The notes: generated from the sequence alone by a model not told the origin. A stretch of DNA of 64,000 bases from Methylobacterium sp. Leaf123 (GCF_001423405.1 NZ_LMNS01000012.1:533046-597045), one strand, 5' to 3'. Shown: positions 38,307 through 47,939, counted from the first letter of the stretch. Made by a program: numbers and translations.

Positions 38307-39236
38307 CTACTTGAGGTGGGCGAAGTAGACGTCGCCCGCTGCCCGCTTCAGTTCGGCGCCGGCATCGCGGCCGATCGCATCGGCATCCGCGGCCATTCCC
38401 TCGCGATGGACCGCCCAGTGGCGGCTGCCATCCGGCAGGAACAGCAGCCCGTCGAGGCTGATGCGATCCCCCGTCACCTGCGCGAGCGCGGCGATGGGGG
38501 TGCGGCAGGACCCGTCGAGTTCGGCAAGGAGCCCGCGCTCCGCATCGAGCGCCGTCGTCGTGGTGGCGCAGGCGACGGGCGCCAGCAGCGCTCGGATCGC
38601 GTCATCACCGGCCCGGCACTCGATGCCGAGTGCACCCTGCGCCACGGCCGGAAGCATCTCCTCCACCGAGAGCACGCTGCGCGCTACATCCGCCATCCCG
38701 AGGCGCTGCAGGCCGGCGAGCGCCAGCAGCGTGGCATCGCACTCCCCCGCTTCCAGCTTGCGCATCCGGGTGTTGGCGTTGCCGCGCAGGGGCACGATGC
38801 TGAGATCGGGCCGGTGCATCAGCACCTGCGCCCCACGCCGGAGCGAGGAGGTGCCGACCCGTGCGCCGGGCGGCAAATCGGCCAAGCCCTTGGCCCCGTT
38901 CGCGCTGAGGAAGGCATCGCGCGGGTCGTCGCGTTCCAGGATGCAGGCGATGGCGAGCCCCTCGGGCAGCCACGTCTCCACGTCCTTCATCGAGTGAACG
39001 GCGATGTCGATCTCGTCGGCGAACAGCGCCTGTTCCAGCTCCTTGGTGAACAGGCCCTTGCCGCCGATCTCGGAGAGCGGCCGGTCGAGCACGCGGTCGG
39101 CCACGGTCGAGACGACGACGATCTCCGTCTCCAGCCCCGGATTGGCGGCGACGATCCGATCGCGGACCATGCCGGTCTGGGCCAGCGCCATCGGGCTGCC
39201 ACGGGTTCCGATTCGCAAGGCGCGTGAAAGGCTCAT
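38307..39236 (-). CDS. hemC: Porphobilinogen deaminase (hydroxymethylbilane synthase)
   Basis: Joins four porphobilinogens into hydroxymethylbilane, the common tetrapyrrole precursor of haem, B12 and bacteriochlorophyll. The 309-residue protein has IGTRGSPMALAQ (about 9-20), the catalytic Asp in IAVHSMKDVET (about 79-89), RVGTSSLRRGAQ and the dipyrromethane-binding Cys244 in LDGSCRTPIAA. It stands alone, between the GSCFA gene and tRNA-Lys, rather than with hemD. Confidence 0.96.
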   Translation of the reverse strand: MSLSRALRIGTRGSPMALAQTGMVRDRIVAANPGLETEIVVVSTVADRVLDRPLSEIGGKGLFTKELEQALFADEIDIAVHSMKDVETWLPEGLAIACILERDDPRDAFLSANGAKGLADLPPGARVGTSSLRRGAQVLMHRPDLSIVPLRGNANTRMRKLEAGECDATLLALAGLQRLGMADVARSVLSVEEMLPAVAQGALGIECRAGDDAIRALLAPVACATTTTALDAERGLLAELDGSCRTPIAALAQVTGDRISLDGLLFLPDGSRHWAVHREGMAADADAIGRDAGAELKRAAGDVYFAHLK

Positions 39237-39347
39237 GCTCGCGCTTTACCCGAGACGATGCCGCCCGTCACGCGCCGGCGCGCCGGTGGGGCCGCACGGG
39301 AGGCGAGGTCCCGGCGGCACATTGTCGGAAAACTTTTCGCAAGGGGC

Positions 39348-39376
39348 TGGACACACCGTCCGCCCGTTGCTAATCC
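39348..39376 (+). promoter_or_regulatory. Probable tRNA-Lys promoter
   Basis: TGGACA (39348-39353), a 17-base spacer and TAATCC (39371-39376), about 55 bases upstream of the mature tRNA. A fair sigma-70 match in otherwise GC-rich DNA. Confidence 0.4.
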
Positions 39377-39431
39377 GCCGCCACCGAACGGGATTGGTGG
39401 CCCGGCGGTGCAGCTTCCTCCGGGACGCTTC

Positions 39432-39507
<76 letters not shown>

Positions 39508-39993
39508 AATCTTTCAGACACTTCGCAGTCAATGCCTTCGAGGCGTTGGAGACCTGTTGGAAGTGATGGATTACGCGGCGTTCCTGCCCTGCTGATCACC
39601 CTCAGTTCTGCGAACCTCCTCGACTTTGACAATGCGTTGCGATTGTAGCGGCTCGTGGTGATCGTGTCGGCATGGGGCGCGGCCTTTTCGGCCCCTTGGC
39701 GGCATCGGCCGGTGTCTCCCGATCGCGCCACGTCTGCACAGGGGTCGGGCTGCTGCTGACGCGCCTGGCCGCCGCCCTCATGCTCTCTTGACGTCGTTGT
39801 GTCGCGCGGGCGCTGCCGTGACGAACTTGGCCCACAGCGCATCCCTCGCCGCATGGTGGTCAAACATACCACCACACCACGGGATCAAACGCCGAGTCCA
39901 CGGGCAACTCTCGAACCTCTAACTATCCGACGGCCGAGTGCGGCTTTTGCCCGTCGATGAACCGCCTTTGAGACAATCGACATCCTGACGGTT
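39508..39993. other. Gene-free interval after tRNA-Lys
   Basis: About 485 bases with no convincing gene and no integrase or repeated tRNA 3' end that would mark an island. One inverted repeat, TGGTGGT-N7-ACCACCA (39854-39874), is visible, and a weak hairpin lies near 39675-39697 (GGGGC...GCCCC). Confidence 0.45.
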
Positions 39994-41703
39994 TCAGAGG
40001 CCGAGGGCCAAGCCGTCACTGCGCGGATCGTGGGCGCCGACGAAGCGGCCGTCATCTTCGATGCGGATCGCGCCCGGATGGCCGGCCAGGGGGCTCTGGG
40101 CGGGGATGGGGCTGATCGCGTGCCCTCGCGCCTTCAACTCGTCGAACACGGCCTGACCCGCATCGAGTTCGAGCTTCAAGCTGTCGCGGCTGTCCGAGAA
40201 CGTCTTGCCCAGAAGGAACCGGGGCCGCGCGAGAGCGGTGAGCGGATCCATCCGGTAATCGATCAGGCGCGTCAGCACGGCAGCGAGGGTCTGCGGCTGG
40301 CCGTCGGCGCCCTGTGTTCCGTACAGCAACGCCGGACGGCCGTTCTTGAAATACATGCCGGGATTGAGCGTGTGGAACGGACGCTTTCCAGGGCGCACCA
40401 CGTTGATGCTGTTAGCGTCCACGCTGAAGGACGCGCCGCGGTTGTGCCAGAGAATGCCGGTATCGCCCGCGACGACGCCGCTTCCCCAGTCGAAATAGAC
40501 CGTCTGCAGCAGGCTGACACAATTGCCGTCGCGGTCGGCAGCTCCGATGAAGACGGTATCGCCGGTCTTGAAGACATGCGGCCAGGATGCCGCCTTGCGC
40601 GGATCGATGCTCCGGGCCTGCGCGTCGAGGTGCGAGGCCGATAGCAGGCGATCGACCGGCACATCGAAGAAATCGGGATCGGCGATGAAGCGGTTGCGGT
40701 CGATGAAGGCCCGCTTCACCGCCTCGACGAGGAGGTGGTAGTAATCGGCGCTGCCCTCGGGGATGGAGGCCACGTCGAAACGGTCGAGAATTCCCATGAT
40801 CTCGAGGGTGGTGAGGCCCTGCGTCGGCGGGCGCAGGCTGACGAGTTCCCCGCCCCGGTAGGGCACGCGCAGCGCGCTCTCGTTCCGGGCCCGGCAGCGG
40901 GCGAGGTCGTCGGCTGTGAGGGGCGAACCCGCCTGGTGCAGGCCGCGCGCGATCCGGTGGGCCAGCTCGCCCTCGTAGAAATCGCGGCCGCCGTTCTCCG
41001 CGAGCGTCGTCAGGGTGCGGGCGAGGTCGGGTTGGCGGAACGTCTCCCCGACATCCGGGATGCGGCCCTCAGCCGTGAACACGCGCACGACATCGGGCCA
41101 GTTGCCGATCTCCTTGGCGCGGAAGTTCGCCCAGAAGCGTTGCGACGGCGTCAGGGGAAAGCCGTCCGATGCGTAGGCGATGGCCCGCTGGAATAGCCCC
41201 TTCCAGGAATGCCGCCCGCCCCAGGCCCGCTGGCTGTAGGTGAAGGCTTGCTCCCAAGTATCGACGGCCGCCGCCGCCGTGATCGCCGAGCCCGGCCCGC
41301 GAAGCGGGATCGGCTGGCCGTCATCCGGCCGCTTCGCGGCGGCTTGGCCGATGCCGGACAGGGTGAAGCTGGCGCCGTTGCGGTCGCTGACGATCATGAA
41401 GGCGTCACCGCCCAGGCCGCAGAAATGCGGATAGGTCACACACAGAGTCGCGTTGATGGCGATCGCCGCCTCGATGGCGTTGCCGCCGGCCCGCAGCACC
41501 GCCCGCCCGGCTTCGCTGGCGAGTTCGTGCGGGCTCGTCACCATGCCCTGGCGGGATTGGGCGAGGGCGCCGCGGGGGACACTCGCTTCGGCGAAGAGAC
41601 GGCTCGGCATGGTCGTCGCCCCCAGGGCCACCGCGGAGGTCAGGAGAAGCGCGCGCCGCGAGGCGGCCGGCGCACGGGTTCGATGATCTTCGCTCTGATC
41701 CAT
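39994..41703 (-). CDS. Gamma-glutamyltranspeptidase-family hydrolase
   Basis: N-terminal nucleophile hydrolase family enzyme of 569 residues that cleaves gamma-glutamyl or related amide bonds after self-cleavage. The predicted catalytic Thr383 (KTGDTVFIGAADRDGNCVSL) is the new N-terminus of the small subunit; GSGVVAGDTGILWHNRG and YGTQGADGQPQTLAAVL follow. The N-terminus has SRRALLLTSAVALGA, a twin-arginine-like signal. The usual T-T/H context around the nucleophile is altered (GDTVFI), so it may be a GGT relative such as a cephalosporin-acylase-like enzyme. It lies 81 bases after the deacetylase gene in the liv island. Confidence 0.8.
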   Translation of the reverse strand: MDQSEDHRTRAPAASRRALLLTSAVALGATTMPSRLFAEASVPRGALAQSRQGMVTSPHELASEAGRAVLRAGGNAIEAAIAINATLCVTYPHFCGLGGDAFMIVSDRNGASFTLSGIGQAAAKRPDDGQPIPLRGPGSAITAAAAVDTWEQAFTYSQRAWGGRHSWKGLFQRAIAYASDGFPLTPSQRFWANFRAKEIGNWPDVVRVFTAEGRIPDVGETFRQPDLARTLTTLAENGGRDFYEGELAHRIARGLHQAGSPLTADDLARCRARNESALRVPYRGGELVSLRPPTQGLTTLEIMGILDRFDVASIPEGSADYYHLLVEAVKRAFIDRNRFIADPDFFDVPVDRLLSASHLDAQARSIDPRKAASWPHVFKTGDTVFIGAADRDGNCVSLLQTVYFDWGSGVVAGDTGILWHNRGASFSVDANSINVVRPGKRPFHTLNPGMYFKNGRPALLYGTQGADGQPQTLAAVLTRLIDYRMDPLTALARPRFLLGKTFSDSRDSLKLELDAGQAVFDELKARGHAISPIPAQSPLAGHPGAIRIEDDGRFVGAHDPRSDGLALGL

Positions 41704-41784
41704 GGCCGCGTCTCCGGGGCTTCCGCTGGGGCCGGGCGAGCGATCGGTTGCCCGGTGAGGCCTGAGGCCGGCCGCACGGTGCGG

Positions 41785-42723
41785 CTACTCCACCACTTCG
41801 GCGGCATGCGCCGCGATCGCGCCGGCCGTGGTGAGCCAGACCGTGTCGCGATACCCGGCGATCCGTTCGAGCGCCTGGCGCAGGGGGCGCAGCCGGTGCG
41901 GCTGGCCGACGATGTAGGGGTGGAGGGCGATGCCCATGACGAGCGGCGCGCGGCGCGACTGGTCGAGCATCTCCTCGAAGGCGTCGGTGATGGCCTCGGC
42001 GAAGGCGCGGGGCTCGTCCTTGCGGGCGACGATCGCGGGGATGTCGTTCAGCTCCTGCGGATAGGGCACCGAGAGGATGCGCCCGCCGTCGCGGGTTGCG
42101 AACCAAGTCGGCTGGTCGTCGTGGCACCAGTCGAGCAGGTAGCGGTAGCCCGCCTCCGCCAGCAGGTCCGGTGTGACCCGCGACTGTGAGATCCAGGGTC
42201 CGAGCCAGCCCGCCGGTGCCCTGCCCTCCTCCCGCGTCAGCACCGCGGTTGCCTCGGCGATGAGGGCGCGCTCCTCGGCTTCCGAGAGGGTGCCTTGCCG
42301 CTCGGAATTGCTGCGCCCATGCCCGACGATCTCGTCGCCGCGGACGCGGAAGGCTTCGATCAGGCCCGGACAGTCCCGGTAGATCCGACTGTTGACGAGG
42401 ATGCTCGCCGGCATCTGCAGGTCATCGAGCAGGTCGCGGATGCGCCATGCGCCGACCCGGTTGCCCCAATCGCGCCAAGCATAGTTGAGCACGTCCGGCT
42501 GCGGCCCGCCGGGTGCCAGTTCGGCGCCGAGTCCGCCACCGAAATCGAAGGTTTCGAGGTTGAGGGCGAGATAGACCGCGAGGCGTTTTCCCCCCGGCCA
42601 ATCGTAGACCGGGCGGTCCGGCAGGGCGGAATAGGCGTAGCGGCCATGGCCGGCCGGGGGCGGCGCCGATGTCGTCACGGGGATGGTCTCGATCCTGTTG
42701 GTGTGGGAGGCGTGCACCGTCAC
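41785..42723 (-). CDS. Polysaccharide deacetylase-family (PuuE/allantoinase-like) hydrolase
   Basis: A 312-residue NodB-fold protein. NLETFDFGG (about 55-63), a metal-binding HGRSNSERQG block (about 136-145), LLDWCHDDQPTW and GIALHPYIVGQPHR (about 263-276) match the subfamily that includes cofactor-free allantoinase PuuE and related amidohydrolases rather than classic chitin deacetylases. The start is GTG, overlapping the transporter stop (GTGA), so it is coupled to the ABC genes and probably acts on the imported compound, perhaps a ureide or cyclic amide (inference). Confidence 0.75.
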   Translation of the reverse strand: MTVHASHTNRIETIPVTTSAPPPAGHGRYAYSALPDRPVYDWPGGKRLAVYLALNLETFDFGGGLGAELAPGGPQPDVLNYAWRDWGNRVGAWRIRDLLDDLQMPASILVNSRIYRDCPGLIEAFRVRGDEIVGHGRSNSERQGTLSEAEERALIAEATAVLTREEGRAPAGWLGPWISQSRVTPDLLAEAGYRYLLDWCHDDQPTWFATRDGGRILSVPYPQELNDIPAIVARKDEPRAFAEAITDAFEEMLDQSRRAPLVMGIALHPYIVGQPHRLRPLRQALERIAGYRDTVWLTTAGAIAAHAAEVVE

Positions 42724-45191
42724 GCCGCTCCGAGATAGGCCGCCTCAAGGGCCGCGTCCGCCTTGAGCTCCGCCGCCGTGCCGGATGCGGCGACGCGTCC
42801 CTGTTCCAGGACGTAGCCTCGGTCCGCCACGGTCAGCGCCAGCGCAGCCATTTGATCGACGATCAGAATCGTCGTGCCCGCATCGCGCAGCTCGGCGACG
42901 GTGGCGTAGAGGCTGTTGATGATCGCGGGGGCGAGCCCGAGGGAGGGCTCGTCGAGCAGGAGGATGCGCGGATGCGCCATCATCCCGCGGGCGATGGCGA
43001 GCATCTGCTGCTCCCCGCCCGAGAGCAGGCCGGCGCGGCTGCCCGCCCGCTCGCGCAGGCGCGGGAAGCGGTCGAGCAGGGCCTCGACCTCCGCCGGATC
43101 GACCCGGCCGCTGCGGCTCCAAGCGCCGAGGCGGATGTTCTCGACCACGGTGAGTTCGGGAAAGACCTGCCGCCCCTCCGGCACGAGGGCGAGGCCGAGG
43201 CGCGCGATCCTATGCGCCGGCAGGGCTGCGACCGGCGCGTCCGCGAGCACGATCGACCCCTCGACCGGGCGCAGCAGGCCGGCGAGCGCCCGCATCGCCG
43301 TCGACTTGCCGGCCCCGTTGGAGCCGAGCAACGCCACGGTCTCGCCCGGCCGCACCGCGAGAGCGATGCCGTCGAGGACGGGCGCGGCGCCGTAGCCGGC
43401 GCGCAGGCCGTGGGCGGACAGTACCGCGTCGGCTGCGCCGGTCCAGGGCGCCGCCCGCGGCCGGGCCGGGGTCTCGGCGGCCCCGAGATAGGCGCGGAGC
43501 ACGGCGGGGTCGCGCCGCACCTCGGCCGGCGTGCCGCGGGCAATGGGGCGGCCCGCATCCATGACGAGGATGCGGTCGGATACGCCCATCACAAGGGGCA
43601 TGTCGTGCTCGACGAGGATCACCGCGATGCCGCAGGCCGCGATCCGGCGCAGCAACGCGCCGAGACGGTCGGTCTCGGCACGGGCGAGGCCCGCCGCCGG
43701 CTCGTCGAGGAGCAGCACAAGCGGGGTCCCGGCCAGCGCGCGGGCGATCTCGACGAGACGCCGGTCGACATGCGGCAGCTCGGAGGCCGGACGGTCGAGG
43801 GCGCCGGCATAGCCGACGAAAGCTAGCAGGGCTGCCGCCTCCTGCCGGTCCCGCGCCTGCGCCCGGCGCAGTAGGCGCCCCGGCGCACGGGCGAGGATGA
43901 CGTTCTCGATGACGCTGAGCGAACCGAACAGCCGCGTCGTCTGATAGGTGCGGGCGATGCCGGCGCGGGCGATGGCGTGGGCCGGCCGTCCGGCGAGTTC
44001 GCGCGCGCCGAGGCGGATCGTGCCGGTGCTCGGCCGGTAGAAGCCGGAGATCATGTTGAGGACGGTGGTCTTGCCGGCGCCGTTCGGACCGATGACGCTG
44101 GTGATCGCGCCGGGCGATGCTTCGAAGGCGACCCCGTCCGCCGCCCGGATGCCACCGAAGGCGATGCCGAGCCCCTCGACGGCGAGCGGCTCGCCCCCGG
44201 CTCTATGCAGGAAGTCCGGCGCTTCCGATCCCGGCTCCGAGTGCGCCCCGCCGTCCCGCGGCAGCAGGCGGGCGAGGCTACCGACGAGGCCGGCCGGCAC
44301 GAGCCAGAGCACGACGAGGGTGGTGAGGCCGAAGAACAGCAGCCGGTACTCGGCCAGCCCCGCCAGCGCCTCGGGCAGCAGCACCGTCACCAGCGCGCCG
44401 AACAGGGGGCCGAGCACGGTGCCGGCCCCGCCGACCACCACCGCGAGAACGAACAGGATCGACTGCGTGAAGGGGAAGGAGCTCGGCGCGATGAACAGCA
44501 TCAGCGGCGGCAGCACCGCGCCTGCGAGCCCGGTCAGCGCCGCCGAGATCGCGAAGGCGGCGGTCTTCACCCGGACCGGATCGAAGCCGAGCGAGGCGGC
44601 GGCGACATCGGCGTCGCGCACCGCTCGCAGGGCCTGTCCGAGGCGGGCATGGCGGAGCCGGTGGAAGCCGTAGAGGCTGAGGCCCGCTGCCGTTACCGCG
44701 AGGATCGCGAGGTCGCGCTCACCGAGGGGCAGGCCGAACAGGCTCGGGCCGGTCGCGACCACGAGGCCGTTCTGCCCGCCGGTGAGTTCCCCGCCCTCGA
44801 TCAGCGCGTGCTCGACGAGGAAGCCGAACGCGATCGTCACCATGGCGAGATAGGGCCCGCGCACCCGCATCGCGGGCACGGCGAGCAACGCGCCAACGAG
44901 GCCGGAGAGGCCCGCCGCGGCGGGAAGTGCCAGCCAGAAGCTTACGCCCTGAAGCGTCAGAATCGCGCTGGCATAGGCCCCGAGCGCGTAGAACCCCGCA
45001 TGGCCGAAGGAGATCAGGCCGGCGAGCCCGAGCAGGACGTTGAGGCCGGTGCCGGCGAGCACCGTGAGGGCCACGAGGGCGATGACGAAGTGGCTGTAGC
45101 CGCTCGTTGCGGCAACGAGGCCAAGGCTCGCGAGCGTCAGGGCCAGGATGGCGAGCGGCATCGCGGCCGGCGCCCGGAGGATCGAGCGCAT
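42720..45191 (-). CDS. Fused LivM-LivG-LivF branched-chain amino-acid-type ABC transporter
   Basis: An 823-residue single chain with three modules: a LivM-type permease (residues ~1-312, about nine spans, with LLGLAGLISFGHAGFYALGA), a LivG-type ATPase (~330-575; Walker A GPNGAGKT 368-375, Walker B VLLLDEP) and a LivF-type ATPase (~590-823; GSNGAGKS 623-630, LLSGGEQQ, ILLLDEPSLGL). These are normally three proteins. The LivG module's signature reads ASELPHVDRRLVEIARAL, lacking the usual SGG/SYG glycine. ATG 45191 is 2 bases after the livH stop. Substrate unknown; the family takes up amino acids, urea, amides and aromatics. Confidence 0.9.
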   Translation of the reverse strand: MRSILRAPAAMPLAILALTLASLGLVAATSGYSHFVIALVALTVLAGTGLNVLLGLAGLISFGHAGFYALGAYASAILTLQGVSFWLALPAAAGLSGLVGALLAVPAMRVRGPYLAMVTIAFGFLVEHALIEGGELTGGQNGLVVATGPSLFGLPLGERDLAILAVTAAGLSLYGFHRLRHARLGQALRAVRDADVAAASLGFDPVRVKTAAFAISAALTGLAGAVLPPLMLFIAPSSFPFTQSILFVLAVVVGGAGTVLGPLFGALVTVLLPEALAGLAEYRLLFFGLTTLVVLWLVPAGLVGSLARLLPRDGGAHSEPGSEAPDFLHRAGGEPLAVEGLGIAFGGIRAADGVAFEASPGAITSVIGPNGAGKTTVLNMISGFYRPSTGTIRLGARELAGRPAHAIARAGIARTYQTTRLFGSLSVIENVILARAPGRLLRRAQARDRQEAAALLAFVGYAGALDRPASELPHVDRRLVEIARALAGTPLVLLLDEPAAGLARAETDRLGALLRRIAACGIAVILVEHDMPLVMGVSDRILVMDAGRPIARGTPAEVRRDPAVLRAYLGAAETPARPRAAPWTGAADAVLSAHGLRAGYGAAPVLDGIALAVRPGETVALLGSNGAGKSTAMRALAGLLRPVEGSIVLADAPVAALPAHRIARLGLALVPEGRQVFPELTVVENIRLGAWSRSGRVDPAEVEALLDRFPRLRERAGSRAGLLSGGEQQMLAIARGMMAHPRILLLDEPSLGLAPAIINSLYATVAELRDAGTTILIVDQMAALALTVADRGYVLEQGRVAASGTAAELKADAALEAAYLGAA

Positions 45192-45193
45192 GG

Positions 45194-46063
45194 TCAAACC
45201 TTATTGACGGCGGCGCGGCCGAGCAGGCCGTTCGGGCGGAGTGCCAGCGCGAGAATGATGACCGAGAAGACGACGATCTGGGTCGCGCCGGAGCCGAGGG
45301 TCGCGGTGACGCCGGCCTCCACGAGGCCGTAGAGGAGGCCCGCCAGCACCACGCCGGTGGCCGAACCGATGCCGCCGAGAATCGCCACCGCGAAGGCCTT
45401 GATACCGAACAGGGCGCCCATTTCCGCCGAGACGGAGAAGAGCGGCGCGATGAGCAGCCCCGCCGCACCGGCGAGCACGGCGGAGAGCGCGAAGGCGCAG
45501 GCCACCGTGCGGGCGACGTCGATGCCCATCAGCCGCGCGGCTTCCGAATTTTGGGCCACGGCCAGCAGCACGCGGCCGAGTTCGGTGCCGCGGAACACGG
45601 CGCGGATCGCGATTGCCGCCGCGACGCCGACGACGGGGATCACGAGCTGGAGCGGGTAGACGCCCGCGCCGAGAACCTGCACGGGCGCCGCGACCAGCGC
45701 CGAGGGCAGGCTGCGCGGTTCCTTGCCGAAGGTGAAGAGCAGGACGTTGTCGAGGATGATGCCGCCGGCCACCGTCGCCAGGAGCCACGCATCGGAGCCG
45801 CGCACGACGAAGGGGCGCACCAGCAGCCGCTCGACGGCAAGCCCGAGCCCTGCGCAGCCGGCCAAGGCGGCGGCGACGGCCAGCGGCATCGGCCAGCCGA
45901 GCTGGACCGCGAAGGTATAGCCCAGCACTGCGCCGAGGGTGACGGCGCTCCCTTGCGCGAAGTTCACGGTGCCGGAGACCGCGAAGGTGATGTGGAAGCC
46001 GAGCGCGACCAGCCCATACATGCTGCCGAGGCCGAGCCCGCTGACGAGGGTGCTGGTCAGCAT
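45194..46063 (-). CDS. LivH-type ABC transporter permease
   Basis: A 289-residue integral membrane protein with about eight spans. The LivH pattern is clear: GLGLGSMYGLVALGFHITFA (about residues 9-28), VNFAQGSAVTLGAVLGYTF and GIKAFAVAILGGIGSATGVV (about 222-241, the EAA-like loop). It pairs with the LivM module to form the channel. The stop is 2 bases ahead of the fused transporter start; livK lies 61 bases upstream. Confidence 0.92.
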   Translation of the reverse strand: MLTSTLVSGLGLGSMYGLVALGFHITFAVSGTVNFAQGSAVTLGAVLGYTFAVQLGWPMPLAVAAALAGCAGLGLAVERLLVRPFVVRGSDAWLLATVAGGIILDNVLLFTFGKEPRSLPSALVAAPVQVLGAGVYPLQLVIPVVGVAAAIAIRAVFRGTELGRVLLAVAQNSEAARLMGIDVARTVACAFALSAVLAGAAGLLIAPLFSVSAEMGALFGIKAFAVAILGGIGSATGVVLAGLLYGLVEAGVTATLGSGATQIVVFSVIILALALRPNGLLGRAAVNKV

Positions 46064-46124
46064 GGTGACATCCCCTGCCCTCTTCCGGGAAGGTGGCTCC
46101 GGACGTTGCTCACTTCGGCGCCGA

Positions 46125-47315
46125 TCACTTGGTCACCGCGACGATCTCGCCGTTCTTGAAGCTCGCGAAGATGTAGTCGTCTGGCCTCAAGGCATCGTGC
46201 TGGCCCGGTGCGAACGGCGCCTCGTAGGTCTTGATCAGTCCGGAATAGGGCGCGACCTTGTAGAAGCCGTCGCGAACCTTCGGCCCCTCGGTGGCGCCTG
46301 CCGCCTGAATCGCCAGGGCGATCAGGTGCGTGGCGTCGTAGGCGTTGGCGATGCCGACGGCGGGCGTGACGTCGGCCATGGACTTGATCGCCGGGTATTT
46401 CGCCTTGAGTGCGTCCAGCACCGCCTTCGCCTTCGGGCTGTCGTTGCCGGCGAAGGTGAAGGTCTGGACGAAGTGTACCCGCGCCGCGCCCGGCCCGGCG
46501 AGTTCATCGAAGCGCCCGCCGGCCGGTCCCCAATGGGAGATCACCGGCACGGTCCAGCCCATCCGGTCGAGGGACTTCACCACCTGGGCCGAGGGACCGA
46601 CATTGCCGACGAGGAACAAGGCGTCGGCCCCGGCCTCACGCAGCCGGGAGAGCTGCGGGACCATGTCGATGTCGTTGGCCTCGTATTTCTCGATGCCGGC
46701 GCTGGGGAGACCCGCGGCCTTCAGCGCCGCGACCAGCCCCTGCTGGTTCGACTCGCCCCAGGCGTTGTTGACGAGGATCGCGCCGGGCTTCTTCGCGCCA
46801 TAGGTCTTCACCGCGTAGGCGACGAGGGCCTCGTCCACGAGCGCGTCGACCGCAGAGACCCGGAACACATAGTTGTCGGCGGCGCCGTTGCGGGTGATGC
46901 CGGTGCCCGCCGCCCAGGGCCCGACGAAGGGCACCTTCATCTGGTTGGCGATCGGCACGATCGCCATCGAGACCGGCGTGTCGAGCCCGCCGATCAGGGC
47001 AACGACCCCGGCGCGCTGAATCAGCTCGCGGGCGGCGAGCACGCCCTTGGACGGGTTGGCCTCGTCGTCGCGGGCAACCAGTTCCAGCGGCCGGCCGAGG
47101 ACGCCACCGTTGCGGTTGATCTCTTCGATCGCCAGCCCGATCCCGCGGGAGATCGCCTCGCCGGATTTCGCCGATTGCCCACTGAGCGCGGTGACGAGAC
47201 CGATCTTTACGGGCTCGGCGGCCCGAACCGGGCCGAGGCTCGCGAACCCCGCCAGAACGGCGCCGAGGACGAAGCGCCGTGCGAGGGAGCGAGCAGGCGT
47301 GAGGCGTTGGGGCAT
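46125..47315 (-). CDS. LivK-type periplasmic substrate-binding protein
   Basis: A 396-residue secreted binding protein. The signal peptide (residues 1-33, RRFVLGAVLAGFASLGPVRAA) is followed by the type I periplasmic fold: VKIGLVTALSGQSAKSGEAI, GRPLELVARDDEANPSKGVL, and YDATHLIALAIQAAGATEG. ATG 47315 is the first start that gives a signal peptide at the N-terminus. It is the first gene of the leftward livK-livH-livMGF-deacetylase-GGT unit and faces the GntR operator region. Confidence 0.92.
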   Translation of the reverse strand: MPQRLTPARSLARRFVLGAVLAGFASLGPVRAAEPVKIGLVTALSGQSAKSGEAISRGIGLAIEEINRNGGVLGRPLELVARDDEANPSKGVLAARELIQRAGVVALIGGLDTPVSMAIVPIANQMKVPFVGPWAAGTGITRNGAADNYVFRVSAVDALVDEALVAYAVKTYGAKKPGAILVNNAWGESNQQGLVAALKAAGLPSAGIEKYEANDIDMVPQLSRLREAGADALFLVGNVGPSAQVVKSLDRMGWTVPVISHWGPAGGRFDELAGPGAARVHFVQTFTFAGNDSPKAKAVLDALKAKYPAIKSMADVTPAVGIANAYDATHLIALAIQAAGATEGPKVRDGFYKVAPYSGLIKTYEAPFAPGQHDALRPDDYIFASFKNGEIVAVTK

Positions 47316-47422
47316 GGCGATCCGGCTCCGTATGCGGTCGACCACGGACCGCAATGGGCGTGCCAGACGAACCGCGCTTGATTCTGCTCGCGTTTTTCCG
47401 TCCGGACCTCGCCACCCGCCGA

Positions 47423-47467
47423 TTGTGCACAAAGTCACGGCAAAGTGCATACAGTTTCTGCATGCAC
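47423..47467. promoter_or_regulatory. Candidate GntR operator cluster between livK and SnoaL-like gene
   Basis: A perfect palindrome TTGTGCACAA at 47423-47432 resembles the TNGTNNNACNA-type sites of FCD-group GntR regulators. Fifteen bases further on, GTGCAT (47445-47450) and ATGCAC (47462-47467) form a second inverted repeat. The region lies between divergent starts, and a GntR/FCD gene is next door. Confidence 0.5.
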
Positions 47468-47524
47468 GCGTGCCCTGGCGGCGGCATGTTCGAGGGACGA
47501 CGGCCGACACTGAGGAGATGGCGG

Positions 47525-47935
47525 ATGAATGCGAAGGCAGCGCAGAGCGCGCGCGATGCGGCGGCGGTGACGGCCTATCTGGAGGCCTCGATGGTGCCCG
47601 ACCCTGAGACCGCCGCGCGCTACATGGCGCCCGGCATCGCGATCGTCTTCACCGGCGGTCGGGTGTTCCACCATCCGCGCGAGGTGACCGCGTTCAACGC
47701 CGGGCGATACGCCTGGGTGAAGAAGCGGATGGAACGGCTCGACGTGGTTCCGGGCGAGGGCCAAACCACGGTCTACAGTCTCGGCACCCTCTACGGCGCG
47801 TGGCCGGACGGCACCGCGTTCGACGGCAATCGCTATGTCGACCGCTTCACCGTGCGGGACGGGCTGATCGTCTCCATGGAGGTTTGGAACGACAGCGCCG
47901 AGCGGCTGCTCGAACGACAGGGTGGATCGGCCTGA
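47525..47935 (+). CDS. SnoaL-like (NTF2-fold) small protein
   Basis: A 136-residue protein of the SnoaL/NTF2 alpha+beta barrel type: AVTAYLEASMVPDPETAARY (about residues 12-31), MAPGIAIVFTGG, and DRFTVRDGLIVSMEVWNDSA (about 110-129). The fold serves in small-molecule isomerases, hydrolases and binding proteins. ATG 47525 follows GAGGAG. It is divergent from livK and convergent with gntR (4-base gap), so it is probably part of the same catabolic system. Confidence 0.78.
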   Translation: MNAKAAQSARDAAAVTAYLEASMVPDPETAARYMAPGIAIVFTGGRVFHHPREVTAFNAGRYAWVKKRMERLDVVPGEGQTTVYSLGTLYGAWPDGTAFDGNRYVDRFTVRDGLIVSMEVWNDSAERLLERQGGSA

Positions 47936-47939
47936 CCCG

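Noticed and set aside
43977..45332. Rightward 451-codon open frame opposite the Liv transporter
   Set aside because: Antisense shadow of LivM/LivG coding sequence.
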